Below are positions 31,470 through 44,900 of a stretch of DNA of 64,000 nucleotides, piece by piece (the stretch's first letter is position 1; each line of letters begins with the position of its first letter). The translations under genes and the position numbers were made by a program. The stretch is from Protula sp. h YS-2021 (lineage: Eukaryota > Annelida > Polychaeta > Sabellida > Serpulidae). Below the pieces are notes generated by a model. It did not search any database and was not told where the DNA came from. It worked only from the letters and a program-made list of their open reading frames with translations. Location of the stretch: the NCBI GenBank assembly GCA_949752745.1, contig OX457031.1, positions 43,960,269-44,024,268 on the forward strand. The letters are read 5' to 3'.

Positions 31470-32201
31470 GATAAAAATAATGCAAGATACATTTGAATGA
31501 CAAACTTGAGTCGGATGAAGAAATTGTCGAGGCTGTGTCTTGAGTATACTCTACACAAATTAAAAGTAACTGGGCCGGATCTGTGGGACGAACAGCAACG
31601 TTCACGTTTTTTTTTTTCTAAAATTTATCCGTTTTGCCAATATTTGGCAAGTTTTTGCCCGTTTAGTCGAATCTGCTGAAGGCCGTCAACGTAATAAGGC
31701 AACTGCAACGCAACTCTTTCTTTTAAAGAAGAATAAGAAAATAACCACACATCTAACACAATAACTGATATCTACAGTGCTGTGAAAAACTGAAATATTT
31801 TGTTCAGTACCTTTCTATACCACGAGTATTCAGTCTTACCACATGCTGCAAGATCTGCGCCGCATTCTTCCTCAAGCACGGAATGAATAACCACAAAGGG
31901 AAATCAATAACTGCATTGCTCACATGCGTGGACGAGTTAAGTTGTGCATCGCATAGCAAGGATATTACACGTGATATTGTGAGTTTTTGAATTTTGAAAA
32001 TGCCCCCATGCGTAGTTTGTGAGATCACAACAATAAAAGTAATTGGCGACAATTTGTGACGTTTGTTTTACTGTGTTGCCAAATGAACGCCGCTTTTCTT
32101 ACATATAATTTCCATTAGATCAAAGTAACTGCAAAGTACGAAAGAAATGACCCCAAACTTAACATTCCACACTTTTTCACAGCACTGTATTTACATACAG
32201 C

Positions 32202-32791
32202 GGGGTACATATAATTTGACCAACCGCAATTTGACCAACCACAATTTGACCAACAGAAATTTGACCAACTGCAATTTGACCAACCGCTTAATGGAAAAAC
32301 TGACATTTGACCAACTTTCAGTTTTAGATATACATAAATTTGTAAATCTAGGAGTTCGAGGTTTCGTAAGAAAAAGTAATTTCAAAGAAGTGCTCATTCG
32401 CATCAAAGAGATGTTGTGCTAATCCTCTCGCTGTCAATGAGTGTCATAAGGTTGAGTTCCACGTGCCCCGTTAATCTCCGTAATCCGGCGTTATACAAGG
32501 CGTTATACAAACAAACCCAGACCTGGTGGAAGCGAGGATATGAGATTACTACCATCCCGGTACATTTGGACAGTACTTTTACTTGTAGTGTTATAACTGT
32601 TTAAATGTTGCTTTTGTGGAACATTTGTGGTTGCTAATGTTTCACTGATAAGTGGTACGAAAAACAATAAATTATGAAGTTGGTCAAATGTCAGTTTTTT
32701 CATTAAGAGGTTGGTCAAATTGCGGTTGGTCAAATTTCAGTTGGTCAAATTTCGGTTGGTCAAATTTCGGTTGGTCAAATGTCCTACACCC
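32202..32791. mobile_element. word-array MITE (TTTGACCAACCG family), copy 2, 590 bp
   Basis: Closely similar to 28974-29683 over ends and middle, with a shorter centre and more right-end words (GGTTGGTCAAATTTC). The perfect 9-bp target duplication ACATACAGC lies at 32193-32201 and 32792-32800. Confidence 0.9.
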
Positions 32792-33114
32792 ACATACAGC
32801 AAACATGCTTGAAAATATAAAAACAAATTTAGACATGAATTTTGCAATTACGTGTACCAATTACCCCCAAGTTATATGGTTTGTTTAACGAAAATTCCAG
32901 CTCTTAGGGGGTTATTCTATGTCAATAAATGTCAATGACAGACTAGAAAACAATATTATCACAGTTAAAATCCAGGTTAGCTAAAACTGTGTATATTTTA
33001 AATTATAAAATAAGCTTCTAGATATAATGATACAGGTTGATATCTTTTTAAATTGGCATAATTTTAGCAATCCCCCCACCCCACAAGATATCTGTTTAAA
33101 ATTGTATAATTTTA

Positions 33115-34547
33115 GAATGTAGGAACAGACCCCCCCCCGGGCCAGACCCCCCCCCCGGGCCAGACCCCCCCCCCGGACCAGACCCCCCTTTTTTGGTAGG
33201 AACAGACCCCCCAGGAACAGACCCCCCCCCCCCATTTACATATATATATATGGTTGTAGGAAAAAATGGCAACGGAAAAAATGGCAACGGAAATAATGGC
33301 AACGGAAAATATGGCAAGTGGAAATAATGGCAACGGAAAATATGGCAAAGTGAAAAAATGGCAAAATAACAAAATAAAAATTTTATCACAATTGTCAAAT
33401 TTATTCTTAAGCGTAATATCACGAGCATGTTGCTCATTCTAGGCAACGCCCCTAATAAATGCATTGTTGTGATGGCACCCGAACATCCATAGGATTAGCA
33501 ATACTGTATACACAGGGTTTAAGTTTTGCCTGATGCAGCCCAAATAAATGTTTTGTTACGTTGACACCCGAGCATCCGAAAGATTAACCGCATTGTACAC
33601 ACAGCGAATAAGTTTTGCCTGATGCACCCCAAATAGATGTATTGTTACGTTGGCACCCGAGCATCCAAAGGATTAAAGGTGCCGCACACAGGGATTACGT
33701 TTTGCCATTTTTGCATGCACCCCAAATACCCTGACATCAAGTGGCATTAAGTGGTTTCGATTGGACTTTCTTTGATCCTGAGTAGTCAGGGTAGGCGATT
33801 TCTTTGTTTCGACTGAACTTCAGTGAAACCTGCAAAATTTGCCATTTTTTCCTTTTTTTCACTTTGCCATTTTTTCCGTTGCCATTATTTCCACTTGCCA
33901 TATTTTCCGTTGCCATTATTTCCGTTGCCATTTTTTCCGTTGCCATTTTTTCCGTACCCCATATATATATTATGTCCTGAGATATATTTTTTTAAATGTT
34001 TTTTTTTATTTCATATATATATTTTTCTGTATTTTACAATTTTCACTTATTATTTTAAATTGCGTATTTATTAGTAATGCAACACCTTTTCATCACGATG
34101 AAAACATGTTCCAATGTCCTTTCATCATAATGAAAGGGATGAAAGGATGTATTGATGTTGTTTCATTGCAATTGCAGTTTGATAAAACTATTAGCAATAG
34201 CACAATTAATGACTGTGAGATCACACAAATAACACAATTACAGAACTCAAATGCAATCAAAACCTCTCTGTCAAAACAATTAACGGAGATTCAATCTGCA
34301 GATTAGCGAAACACCCACACCCCGACCCAAGAGCCGGAGATGTATTCAATAAAAAGTGAAAGTGATTCTGGATATCTGCTCGCTGCTCTGTTATCCCCAA
34401 AATAACTTGATTTTTTAAAATTTAATTTCACAGAAATACTGAGACATTATTATAATAATAAAAAATGGGGGGGGGTCTGTTCCTACCACTGCAAAAAAGG
34501 GGGGTGGGGGGGTCTGTTCCGGGGGGGGGGGCTCCGTTCCGTTTACC
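33115..34547. mobile_element. word-array MITE (GGAACAGACCCCCC family), 1.4 kb, host of a nested copy
   Basis: Left end GTAGGAACAGACCCCCC and GGGCCAGACCCCCC; right end GGGGGGTCTGTTCC and CCGTTCCGTTTACC. ATAATTTTA is present on both flanks (33106-33114 and 34548-34556). The same word also occurs near 33060, so the exact boundary is less sure. Another word-array element lies inside (33252-33960). Confidence 0.65.
33252..33960. mobile_element. word-array MITE (GGAAAAAATGGCAAC family), 709 bp, nested
   Basis: Inverted ends of about 120 bases are almost identical and made of GGAAAAAATGGCAAC words with small variants (GGAAATAATGG, GGAAAATATGG, AAGTGG). Outer tips are GGTTGTAGG and CCGTACCCC. Both flanks are ATATATATAT, so the target duplication is hidden in an (AT)n tract. 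Confidence 0.85.
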
Positions 34548-34581
34548 ATAATTTTAGCAATAATCACCCACCCACCCCTAC

Positions 34582-34613
<32 letters not shown>

Positions 34614-34817
34614 AAAAAACAAACTTCGAGTTAGTCGAGTTTGCTGAAAGCTTTCAAAGTAATGAGACAGTAACAAATAACTCTGGCGTTACACTTTCTT
34701 TTGAAGAAAGAATGCAGATTTACTGCAATAATTCACAACTGTTCACACACAAGGAGAATTAAAAACCCCAGCATTAAGCTTTACTGTATTATAATTTGGA
34801 CATCAATTTTGCAATTA

Positions 34818-35647
34818 CAGGGGCCCCTCGTTAAATCCTACTCCTCGGGACTAAGGGAAAAAGTACGAATTAACCGAGGGTACCAATTAACCGGGGATCA
34901 AATTTTCGAATGGACAAAAACAACAATAAACCTTCAAGCCTTGCGCGCTTTCGAGCAGGCTCAAATTGGCTGGTTTCAACACCATTGATTATTTTATCCT
35001 TATTCTTTATCCATGAAGCAAATGTACTTTTAGGTACCCCGTACTCCGTCATTATTTCAGTTCTGGTTTCTGAGCCACTCGTTATTTGCTTTTACACTTT
35101 GAACTTAAGGTTCATTGTGTAATCATTGTGTTTTCGTTTTGATGCCATTTTGCAAGTTGAAATGCATGACCGCTGTTCACAATTTATATACACGCTCCGG
35201 AGCGCGAAGTGTCCACAGAAGACAAACGGCATCTTAAGCTGCTGCATTGTACGTGACAGACGATGCTCCGGATTAGTGGCCAGTGAAAACGCTGTGCACA
35301 CTAAGACACTCGGTGTATTGAGTAGACCATGTCAATCATAATCCCTAAACCCCCACCATTACTGCCCCACAATGCGCATTATGCAACCCCTTCATCTCGC
35401 TACACATGATGCCTGAGTAACGTGTTGTTTTTAACTGTGTGGCATGCCTAATCTGTATGGCTCTGCATTGATAAAAGACCGGAACAAAAAAAAAATTGAG
35501 GATAAATTTGGGGCCGAATTATCCGAGTCCTCGTTAATTCGTACTTTTACATAGAAGTGAATGGGTCCTAAAATCGGGACCGACGGAATTGGTACGAATT
35601 AGCCGAGGGACCGAATTAACCGAGGACGAATTAACGAAGGGCTCCTG
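34818..35647 (-). mobile_element. Tigger/pogo-type DNA transposon, internally deleted, 830 bp
   Basis: Ends CAGGGGCCCCTCGTTAA and TTAACGAAGGGCTCCTG are inverted with few differences and are flanked by TA on both sides, the target site of the Tc1/mariner-pogo group. The TIR region also contains GAATTAACCGAGG-type words. It holds only the N-terminal part of a transposase. Confidence 0.85.
34925..35148 (-). pseudogene. Tigger/pogo transposase N-terminal remnant (CENP-B-type HTH)
   Basis: Starts at ATG 35148 (MASKRKHNDYTMNLKFKV) and stops immediately at 35092. Coherent sequence resumes in another frame with TEYGVPKSTFASWIKNKDKI (about 35050-34990) and QFEPARKRARLEG. That is the recognition-helix region of a CENP-B/psq-type DNA-binding domain. 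The DDE domain is absent. It is clearly broken, and the element would need a transposase supplied in trans. Confidence 0.8.
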
Positions 35648-35749
35648 TATATGCAAAGAATCTTTTATGTCTATTTATTTATGTCTATTTCTGTATTTAG
35701 CCGTTAACTGAGTATTTTTAAGACACCACATAATCCCTTCATTTAATTT

Positions 35750-38700
35750 TTTTGGTGACTTAACTTCTGTCACGTGATACTTAAAACCAGGAACTAAACA
35801 AACATTTGACAGGTGAATGTGGAACTTCATTTTTCCCACTTAAACGAAAAAAAAAAAACGATATGCTCTCCCTTAAAAATTGCGCCTGTTTTGCATAAAA
35901 AGCGAAATGTACATGGATTTCAGAAAGTGTTTGTACGAGTATTTTAAGGACTGGTACACAGCACTGAACGGTACCGGCTGAACAATGAAACACGACCCCG
36001 CTCTGCCAGAGAGATTATACGAGTTATACACACTAGAGGTCCATAAGTTCTATATTGGCAAGTTTCGTCTCAGTTGAGTCGGGTTGAGAAGGTTTGCCCA
36101 TAATTGCTTCCAAGCAAGCATCTTTGTCATTCTTTGATATTTTTCTTAAAGCGTTTGAGTTTGTATTGTTGTGTTTTAAAAAAGGCGCTAGTACAGCGTC
36201 CAAAATAGACAAACCCACCCTTTTCACACAGGTGAATTTCTCCTTGACAGCTGACCGCACCGCTTATTCCGCACTTTTCACATCTAACAATGATAGGTTC
36301 AGTTTAAGATATACAACTTCTGTGTTACGCTACTTTAAGACAAAATAATTAAAATAGAATTCAAGAGATTAAAAGTTCTATATTGTGGGTGTATGAAATA
36401 ATTTTATACTTAATTCTGCATCTGTCAACTATTTTAGTGTATATTTTACAGGTAATCTATAACCTCTTTATGTAAATTTGTGGTCATTTGACTTTATTCA
36501 TTGTTAAAGGCCGGAATTTAAACAAACATTTGACAGGCGAGTGAGGAAAATGACTTTTTTGCACACTGGGCATGAACTTTCTATAAATGTTTGAATAATT
36601 AGGACTGGTATACAGGATTCAAGCTTCAGAAGATATAACTTTCTCAACAACAATTGTGCCCCATAGAATACTCACGCTTAATATATTAATGCATGATGTT
36701 GTTAACCTTTTTATTTTACTTTTTTTATAAACTGGTCAGGTTTGGTTAATCAATAATATGTTATGACTACTAACTTTAAAAGGTAGGCCAATTCTTATAA
36801 GTGAAATTTCAATGACCTACCGTTTCCACGATGAGATATAACAATTTTTATGCATGTGTTTGTGTACTCAATTCTATGTTGTATCTTTTTTTTTTTTTTT
36901 TTGGAAATAAACTATTGATTGATTGATTGATTGAAGTAGTCCCAGTGGACCCTTTCTAAGTCAGAAAGGGTCATAGTTCCTGTAATAGAAATGACCACTG
37001 ATCTCAACTTTCGAGGCTATGGATCTTTCGTCGCACGTTCCAGGACAACTAGCAGGCTTTTCCTTAAAAAGCACATTGAGAAGTATCCTGGCGCATTATT
37101 TTCGACTTCGGTCAAACTACCAAAATTGAGTAAAGACTGGTTTTGTAACTGTGGATGCATTGTAGTTGTGGGCGATAATGGGCATTCTTTATCCTGATCT
37201 TAAGAAAAAATACCTTTTTCTCAGTACACAATTGTTAACTGACCATAACAATTGTGCGCCATAATTTATAATTGGACCATTTACGTGATGCGCCCTTTTT
37301 AAAATAACGCCATTGCCAGTCGTGCGCCAAGACTGGGAAAATTGAGGTCAATGACACGTTCTATTATAAGCCAAATCACACTTTGGGCGTTCCCAATCAA
37401 AATGCGCAAAAATTTAACGTTTCGAATAAAAATAACCGGGTAAAAAAATGAAAGAAATGATAGAGCTATTTCGTATAAATGTCAAATTTCTTTTGCACCA
37501 AAGAGCAATCGGGATTTTAACAACCCGTATGCTATTTTAAAAAATTATTAAAGGTTTTAACAAATATTTTCAAGTTTCAATTTCTTTTATGTTTCGAGTA
37601 TAAGCTGTTTTTACGATATTTCTTCTATTCTTATATATTTCTTTCATTTTTACCCGGTTCCCTCGCAGTCGAAATTCAAAATTCTTGCGCATTTTATTCG
37701 AAACCCCCAAAGTGTGATTTGGCTTATAGGATCTATGTTTCTTGCTGGGGAAGAAAGAGTCATCTAGGTCTACGTAGATATGAAGTTGATCCCTATTAAC
37801 GGATCAATGTAAGGGTGCGAAGTTCTGACAGAGAGATATACAATGCTATTTAAATCAGAGCTGATTCGGAGCTAGCTCCAACAAGCGATCCGCTACTGAA
37901 GTTTGGGATAAAGAAATACGCCAAGTATAAATAATGACGAGCTGCCTTAGAGCTAACTCGGAGCTCGTCTGGAACTAGCTCCAAGAAGCGGTACGCTAAA
38001 AAGTTTCCAGGCACCGCTTCAAGGCCTCGCTATATAACGATAAGCAAGTCAACACTGCGCTCGCTTTGAGGCACCCCTGTGGCTACTTTGTGCGAGATGC
38101 AACGACCAATAAGTTTTTATTGGCATTTACTAAAAGCCTTCTAAGCACAACGGTAATCATATACAACTTCTGTGTTACACTTTCGTTTAAGGAAAATAAT
38201 ACGGAAATAACACCAAATCTCCCGCAATAATTGCGTTTGTTTGGATACGGGGAGCATACTTTATTACGTGAAAAAGTGACAATAATTTTTGCAATTATCA
38301 ACCAAAAAACTTTTAAATTGATATTTCAAAAAGAACGTAAAAAATACAAAGTCAAATACTGTGCGTGTACAAAAAAAAATTATACGTAATTCTGCATCTA
38401 TCAACTATTTTAGTATATATTTTACAAATAAACTATAACCCCTTTATTTAAATTTTCGGTCCCTTGACTTTGGTCACGTGACATTTAAAGGCCAGATTGT
38501 AAACAAACATTTGACAGGTGGGTGCAGAAGTTGACTTTTCTGCATTTTTATGAACAAATAAAAGATATACAGCTCACTAAAAACTGTGACTGTTTTACAA
38601 AAAGGACATATTGGGCTAGTCCCAGCGCACCCTTTCTATCTTCCTAGGGCAGAAAGGGTCACAGTTCCTTCAGTAGAAATGGCCATTGATCTCAATTTTC

Positions 38701-39430
38701 GAGGCTCTGGATCTTTCGGTGCACGTTCACGGACACCGAGGCTGGAACTGGCAGGCTTTTTCTTTAAAAGAACACTGAGAAGTACCCTGGCTCATTATTT
38801 TCGACCTCAGTGAAACTCCCATACTAGAGTAAAGCGTGGTTTTGCAACTGTGGATTCACTGTTGTTGTGGGCGATAATAAGGGATTCGATATGCTGATCT
38901 CAAGAAAACACATATTTTTCTCAGTAAAAAATTGTTATCTGACCATAAAACTTGTGCGCCATAATTTATAATTGGACCATTTATGTGACGTACCCTTTCT
39001 AAAATAACGCCGTTGGTCCCAGTCGTGCGCCGAGATTTGAAAATTGACATCAATGACATTTCCTATTACAGGAACTATGACTCTTGCTGTCATAGGAATA
39101 CCGCAAGAGTCATCTAGGACTAATATTGGGCATGAACTTTCTGTAATTGTTTGAATAATAGGGGCTGGTATGCAGGATTTGTGCCTCAGAACATATGAAG
39201 TTGACCCCTATTAGTGGAGCAATGGAAGGCTTCGTAGCTCTGACAGAGATATACGATATTATACAAGTCAGAGCTGATTCGGAGCTAGTCTGGAACTTGT
39301 ACAAGTACTGGCTTATCGTGTACTGCGGCAGTCGTGCAAGCCGAATTAACAATCACCCCATCCCCCAAGGTAATACAAAAAATGTTATTAATTATTTGAT
39401 GTTTCACAGTGAAGGAAGTCAATAAACATA
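35750..39430 (+). repeat. locally duplicated non-coding block
   Basis: About 36310-37390 and 38150-39060 share the same order of segments: CAACTTCTGTGTTAC, AAACAAACATTTGACAGG, AGTCCCAG...CACCCTTTCTA, CTCAATTTTCGAGGC, GCAGGCTTTT...AAAAG and TGTGCGCCATAATTTATAATTGGACC. Shorter pieces (GGGCATGAACTTTCT, CAGAGCTGATTCGGAGCTAG) recur at 36570, 37840, 39130 and 39280. Divergence is substantial, so the duplication is old. No coding exon is recognised. Confidence 0.7.
36884..36935 (+). repeat. poly-T, AATAAA and (TTGA)n tail of a retroelement
   Basis: About 16 T, then GGAAATAAACTATTGATTGATTGATTGA. A poly-adenylation signal followed by a (TTGA)n microsatellite is a common 3' tail of non-LTR elements, but no body is recognised upstream. 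Confidence 0.45.
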
Positions 39431-41296
39431 CAGTGCAAACATAACAGGGATTCAGTTGAAAAATTGTTAATTTCGCCCATTGGATAATTGCAAATCGGAT
39501 GTTAGCATACAGTTCCGAAAATATACAAAGGTCTGTTATTGTTTCTCATGTAACAACAAGCTCATTATTTTAATTATTTAAAATGTTAAAACCTTTTTAG
39601 TGTAGTTGTTTCTTTTGCGCTTCTTCAGAATGTCTGAAACTGTGTCACGTTCTTAAGCAATTTTATTCAATATAACAGTGATTGGCACAAGCCACACACA
39701 GTGTTGCAAACGAAAACCCATATATTTGACACCTGTCTCAACTTTTTTATTTACACCTGTTGCAACAGAAAAACAACAGACGGAAAGGTAAAATACCTTT
39801 TCTAAAAGGGGCAAATTATGGAGCTATCTCTTTGTTTGAATTGCTTGTTAATTTGTACTCGCTGGTATTACTATGTGCTTTACCAGAACCCAATCCGTAT
39901 CGATAAAAACTCGTTGCTCTACTAAACATAAGGGCGTACTCAGAACCAAGATACAGGTTCAATGATGCACTGAAACATATCCGAGGCGGTAGCAAAATAT
40001 TTAATTTTGACTAAAAAATTCGGTATAATATAATTGCTAGAAGTGCTCCTCTAACCAGGCAGATTACTTGAGCTCAAGAGGATTCCAAGCGATATTCTGT
40101 TGATGAGAACTGACGTGAAAATTTGAATAATTGTAAAAATTAGAAACATATTGCTTGGATTTGATTCGACAGAGGCAATTATATATTAAAAAAACAATAA
40201 ACATCTTGAAATTTGTCTGCGCGAATTTTGTATTATTACGCTTTTACTATGTCATATCAAATATTGTGTATAAGATATTTGGTCATATCAAGTAACTTCT
40301 ATTTGTCATTAAGTTTAAAAGTGGGACTGAACCGCAAATTATATCTGTGTTCTTCTTCCAGTTTCATTTGGACAAAAAGTTCAGGTGTGGAGAACAAAGT
40401 ATTCTTTTTATTTGCTTTGGAATTAAGATTTTGACAGAGACGTACTTTCAGTCATTTAACATATTGGCTTTTTAGTTAAAATCCAAAAATTACTATTCTT
40501 TCAACTGCTTTATGGCTCAATACTGATACAAATATTTTAAGACATGTTTATTATTTTTCATTTGTAAATAAATTAAGTTTGAAGGATAGTGCTCTGTAGA
40601 CCCTCATAACAGTTTGGAGTGAAAAATATTTCTGTTTATTATAAATATAAGGGTATATATATATATATATATAATATAATATAATATAATATAATATAAT
40701 ACAGGCCGGCACCTTTACAATGAAGGCTAAGCGGGCTCGTGGGCGGAATCTTAGGCGTTTTCAGCATAAGGGTGCATTTTATATATTACATATTACATTA
40801 TATAGATGCAATATACGCGATGTTGTAATCGAAAACAAAGCACTTCTAATAACATTTTATTATTCATTATGGCATGCACTTAGCTACGCATTTTGTCGTG
40901 TATATCATAAGCTCGGCCTGAAAGTAAATCTATCTATGGCTGATTCCCAGAGGCCCAGTTACATTTCCTGAGAGGCTTCCTCTGTGATTGAAATTTCGGA
41001 AAATACACAATGTTGTAGTCTAAAACAAAACACTTCTAATAAGTCTTTTAAACCTTATTTCATGCTCTTAGCTACATATTTGACACATATATCAAAGACT
41101 GTCCTGAAAGTTAACTCCACCTTTCCAAAATAATGCATAAGGTTTGACTAAGATATTTGGCTAAGTTGATGTACAATTTACTAAAATATAGTCTCTTTGA
41201 AGATTCCCTAACAAGACTTAAGCCATTCCTGTAATAACGACTTGAATTGGATTATGTAATATCACTGAGGTATACATGGGCTTAATGATGTGTGGG

Positions 41297-41352
<56 letters not shown>

Positions 41353-41949
41353 CAAATTATGTAATACTGTCAATGTTTTATTCTACAAAAAAAAAAAAAC
41401 GCTTTAAACAAATGCAGATCAAACAGAAATTTTTGTATGAACCAAAGAATCTTGAGTTGTTAAACAAGAACCACACCCCTACAGTGGTACGGTCTGTTGT
41501 GTGAATCATCTTTTTACAAAATACGAAGTCAGTTCAGTTTGACTTCACAAATGCTCAACACCGCATGGCCTGCAACTACCGAATGCAGAACGTTCATGGC
41601 ACTTTATGCAAAGGACTTAAGGCAGTGCAGAAATGTTTATGGGCAAATAAAACTATTTTACTGTACACGGACCTAAGACACAAACAACAATGGCGGCCCC
41701 CGTGATGAAGAAGAATATGCTAAACTCAATATTTCCCGAAAACATTATGTTCTATGACAGTTAAATACATGTATGAATAATTTCAATAGTTCATTATCAT
41801 TTGCCTATTGTAAAATTGAGAGATGCTGGTTATTTTACATTTTACAACGGGTTATCAATTATCGCCCATGTCTACGACGCCGCTTCAAGTGAGCTCTTCA
41901 TTATTTTCACTTGGTATGTATTATATTGACTTGACCACTTTACCTCGGG
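39431..41949. repeat. non-coding DNA with AT and GA microsatellites
   Basis: (AT)n/(ATAAT)n at about 40653-40702 and (GA)n at about 41297-41349. I see no gene, and ORFs are short and without domains. Confidence 0.75.
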
Positions 41950-44900
41950 AACCCTTGTTATGAATGTTACACCCATTCCTAGGAAGGGCTCATTTGCATA
42001 AGTCATCACCATATGCCAACCATATAGCCCAAGTAATAACATCACATGATCGAAATGTCCCCCATGGTCAAATATTTAGTTCAAGTCCGAAGTGCTCCTT
42101 TACCTTCATTTTTGAAATTCACTGATACTGGGAATGTTGTACCTATTCCCGTCAAGGGCTCATTTTCCTAAGCCATCATCATATTCTAACCATATGGCCC
42201 AAGTGATATCACTGTATCATCCAAATATTATCTATTGTCAAATAAATCGTGAAACTCCGAAATATTATTTTTTCTTGAATTTTGAAAATCACCCATATTG
42301 TGCATGTTATATCCGTTCCCATCAATTTATCATTTTTCAAAGCCATCACCATATGCCAAACATATGATCCAAGTGATATCATAAGATAACCCAGTTGTCA
42401 CCCATTGTCAAACATCTAGTTTAAGTCAGAAGTGCTTTTTCCCCCTCTATTTTTTAAACCCACACATATTGTGCATGTTCTATCCATTCTCAGCAAGCTT
42501 TCTTAATCAAAAACCATCACCACATGCCAATCATATGGTTTAAGTAATATCACCAGTGATCCAGATATCACCTAAGGTCAAATATGTAACTCAAAAGTGG
42601 TATTTGTCCTCGATTTTTGAAGTTCACCCATATCGTGCATGCCCTTTCCATTCCCAGTTAGCTTTCATTTTCCTAAGCCAACATCATATGCCAATCATAT
42701 GGTCCAATTGATAACATCAGCAGATTCAGATAACATCTATGAACAAATATGTTGTTCAAGTCAGAAGTGCTATTTTTGCTCGATTTTTGAAATTCACCCA
42801 TATTCTGGATCTTGCATACACTCCCATTAAGCTCTCATTTTCGTTAGGCATCGCTATATGCCAATCATATTGTCCAGTTGATATCATGAGATGATCCAAA
42901 TGTCACCTATGAACAAATATGTAGTTCAGGTGAGAAGTGCTATTTTTGCCCGATTTTTGAAATTCACATACATTGTGCATCTTACATGCACTCCCATTAA
43001 GCTCTCATTTTACTAAGCCATCACTATATGACAATCATATGGTCCAGTTGATATCTTGAGATGATCCAAATGTCACCTATGATCAAATATGTAGTTCAAG
43101 TGAGAAGTGCTATTTTTCCTCGATTTTTGAAATTCACCCATATTGTGCATCTTACATGCATTTCCATTAAGCTCTCATTCTCATAAGTCATCATCATATG
43201 CCAATCATATGGGCCAAGTGATGTCATCAGATGATCCAAATGTCACCTATGGACAAATATGTAGTTCAAGTCAGAAGTGCTATTTTTCCCCGATTTTCGA
43301 AATTCAACCGTATTCTGCATCTTACATGCATTCTTATTAAGCTCTCATCCTCATAAGCCATCACCATATGCCAATCATACGGTTCAGCTGATATCATCAG
43401 ATGATCCAAGTGTCATCTATGAACAAACATGTTGTTCAAGTCAGAAGTGCTATTTTTCCTCGATTTTTTAAATTAACCCATATTGTGCAGCTCACATCCA
43501 TTCTCATTAACGTCGCATTTTCCTAAACCATCACCATATGCTAATCATATGGTCCAGTTCATATCATCATATGATCTAGATATCATTTATGAACAAATAT
43601 ATTCTTCAAGTCAGAAGTGCTTTTTTTCCTCGATTTTTAAAATTCACTCGTATTGTGCATATTACATCCACTCCCGTTAAGCTCTCATTTTCCTAACCCA
43701 TCACCATACGCCAATCATATGATCCAGTTGATATCATCAGATGATCCAAATGTCACCTATAACAAATATTTTGTTCAAGTCAGAAGTGGTATTTCTCGTC
43801 GATTTTTGAAATTCACCCATATTATGCATCTTACATCCACTCCCATCAACCTCTCATTTCCATTAGCCATCACCATATGCCAATCATATGGTTGAGCTGG
43901 TATCATCAGATGATCTAGAACTCATCTATGAATAAATATGTTGTTGAAATCAGAAGTGCTATTTTTCCTCGATTTTTGAAATTTACCCATATTGTGCATC
44001 TTACATCCATTCCCATTAGGCTCTCATTCTCATAAGCCATCATAATATGCCAATCGTATGGGCCAAGTGATATCATCAGATGATCCAAATGTCACCTATG
44101 GACAAATATGTAGTTCAAGTGAGAAGTACTATTTTTCCCCGATTTTCGAAATTCACCCATATTATGCATCTTACATCCACTCCCATCAACCTCTCATTTT
44201 CATTAGCCATCACCATATGCCAATCATATGGTTGAGCTGATATCATCAGATGATCTAGATATCATCTATGAATAAATATGTTGTTCAAATCAGAAGTGCT
44301 ATTTTTGCCCGATTTTTGAAATTCACCCATATTGTGCATCTTACATGCACTCCCATTAAGCTCTCATTTTACTAAGCCATCACCATATGCCAATCATATG
44401 GTCCAGTTGATATCTTGAGATGATCCAAATGTCACATATGATCAAATATGTAGTTCAAGTCAGAAGTGCTATTTTTCCTCTATTTTTGAAATTTACCCAT
44501 ATTGTGCATCTTACATGCATTTCCATTAAGATCTCATTCTCATAAGCCATCATCATATGCCAATCATATGGGCCAAGTGATGTCATCAGATGATCCAGAT
44601 GTCACCTATGGACAAGTATGTAGTTCAAGTGAGAAGTGCTATTTTTCCCCGATTTTTCGAAATTCAACCATATTCTGCATCTTACATGCATTCTTATTAA
44701 GCTCTCATTCTCATAAGCCATCACCATATGCCAATCATATGGTCCAGTTCATAGCATCATATGATCTAGATATCATTTATGAACAAATATATTCTTCAAG
44801 TCAGAAGTTCTTTTTTTCCTCGATTTTTAAAATTCACTCATATTGTGCATGTTACATCCATTCCCGATAAGCTCTCATTTTCCTAACCCATCACCATACG

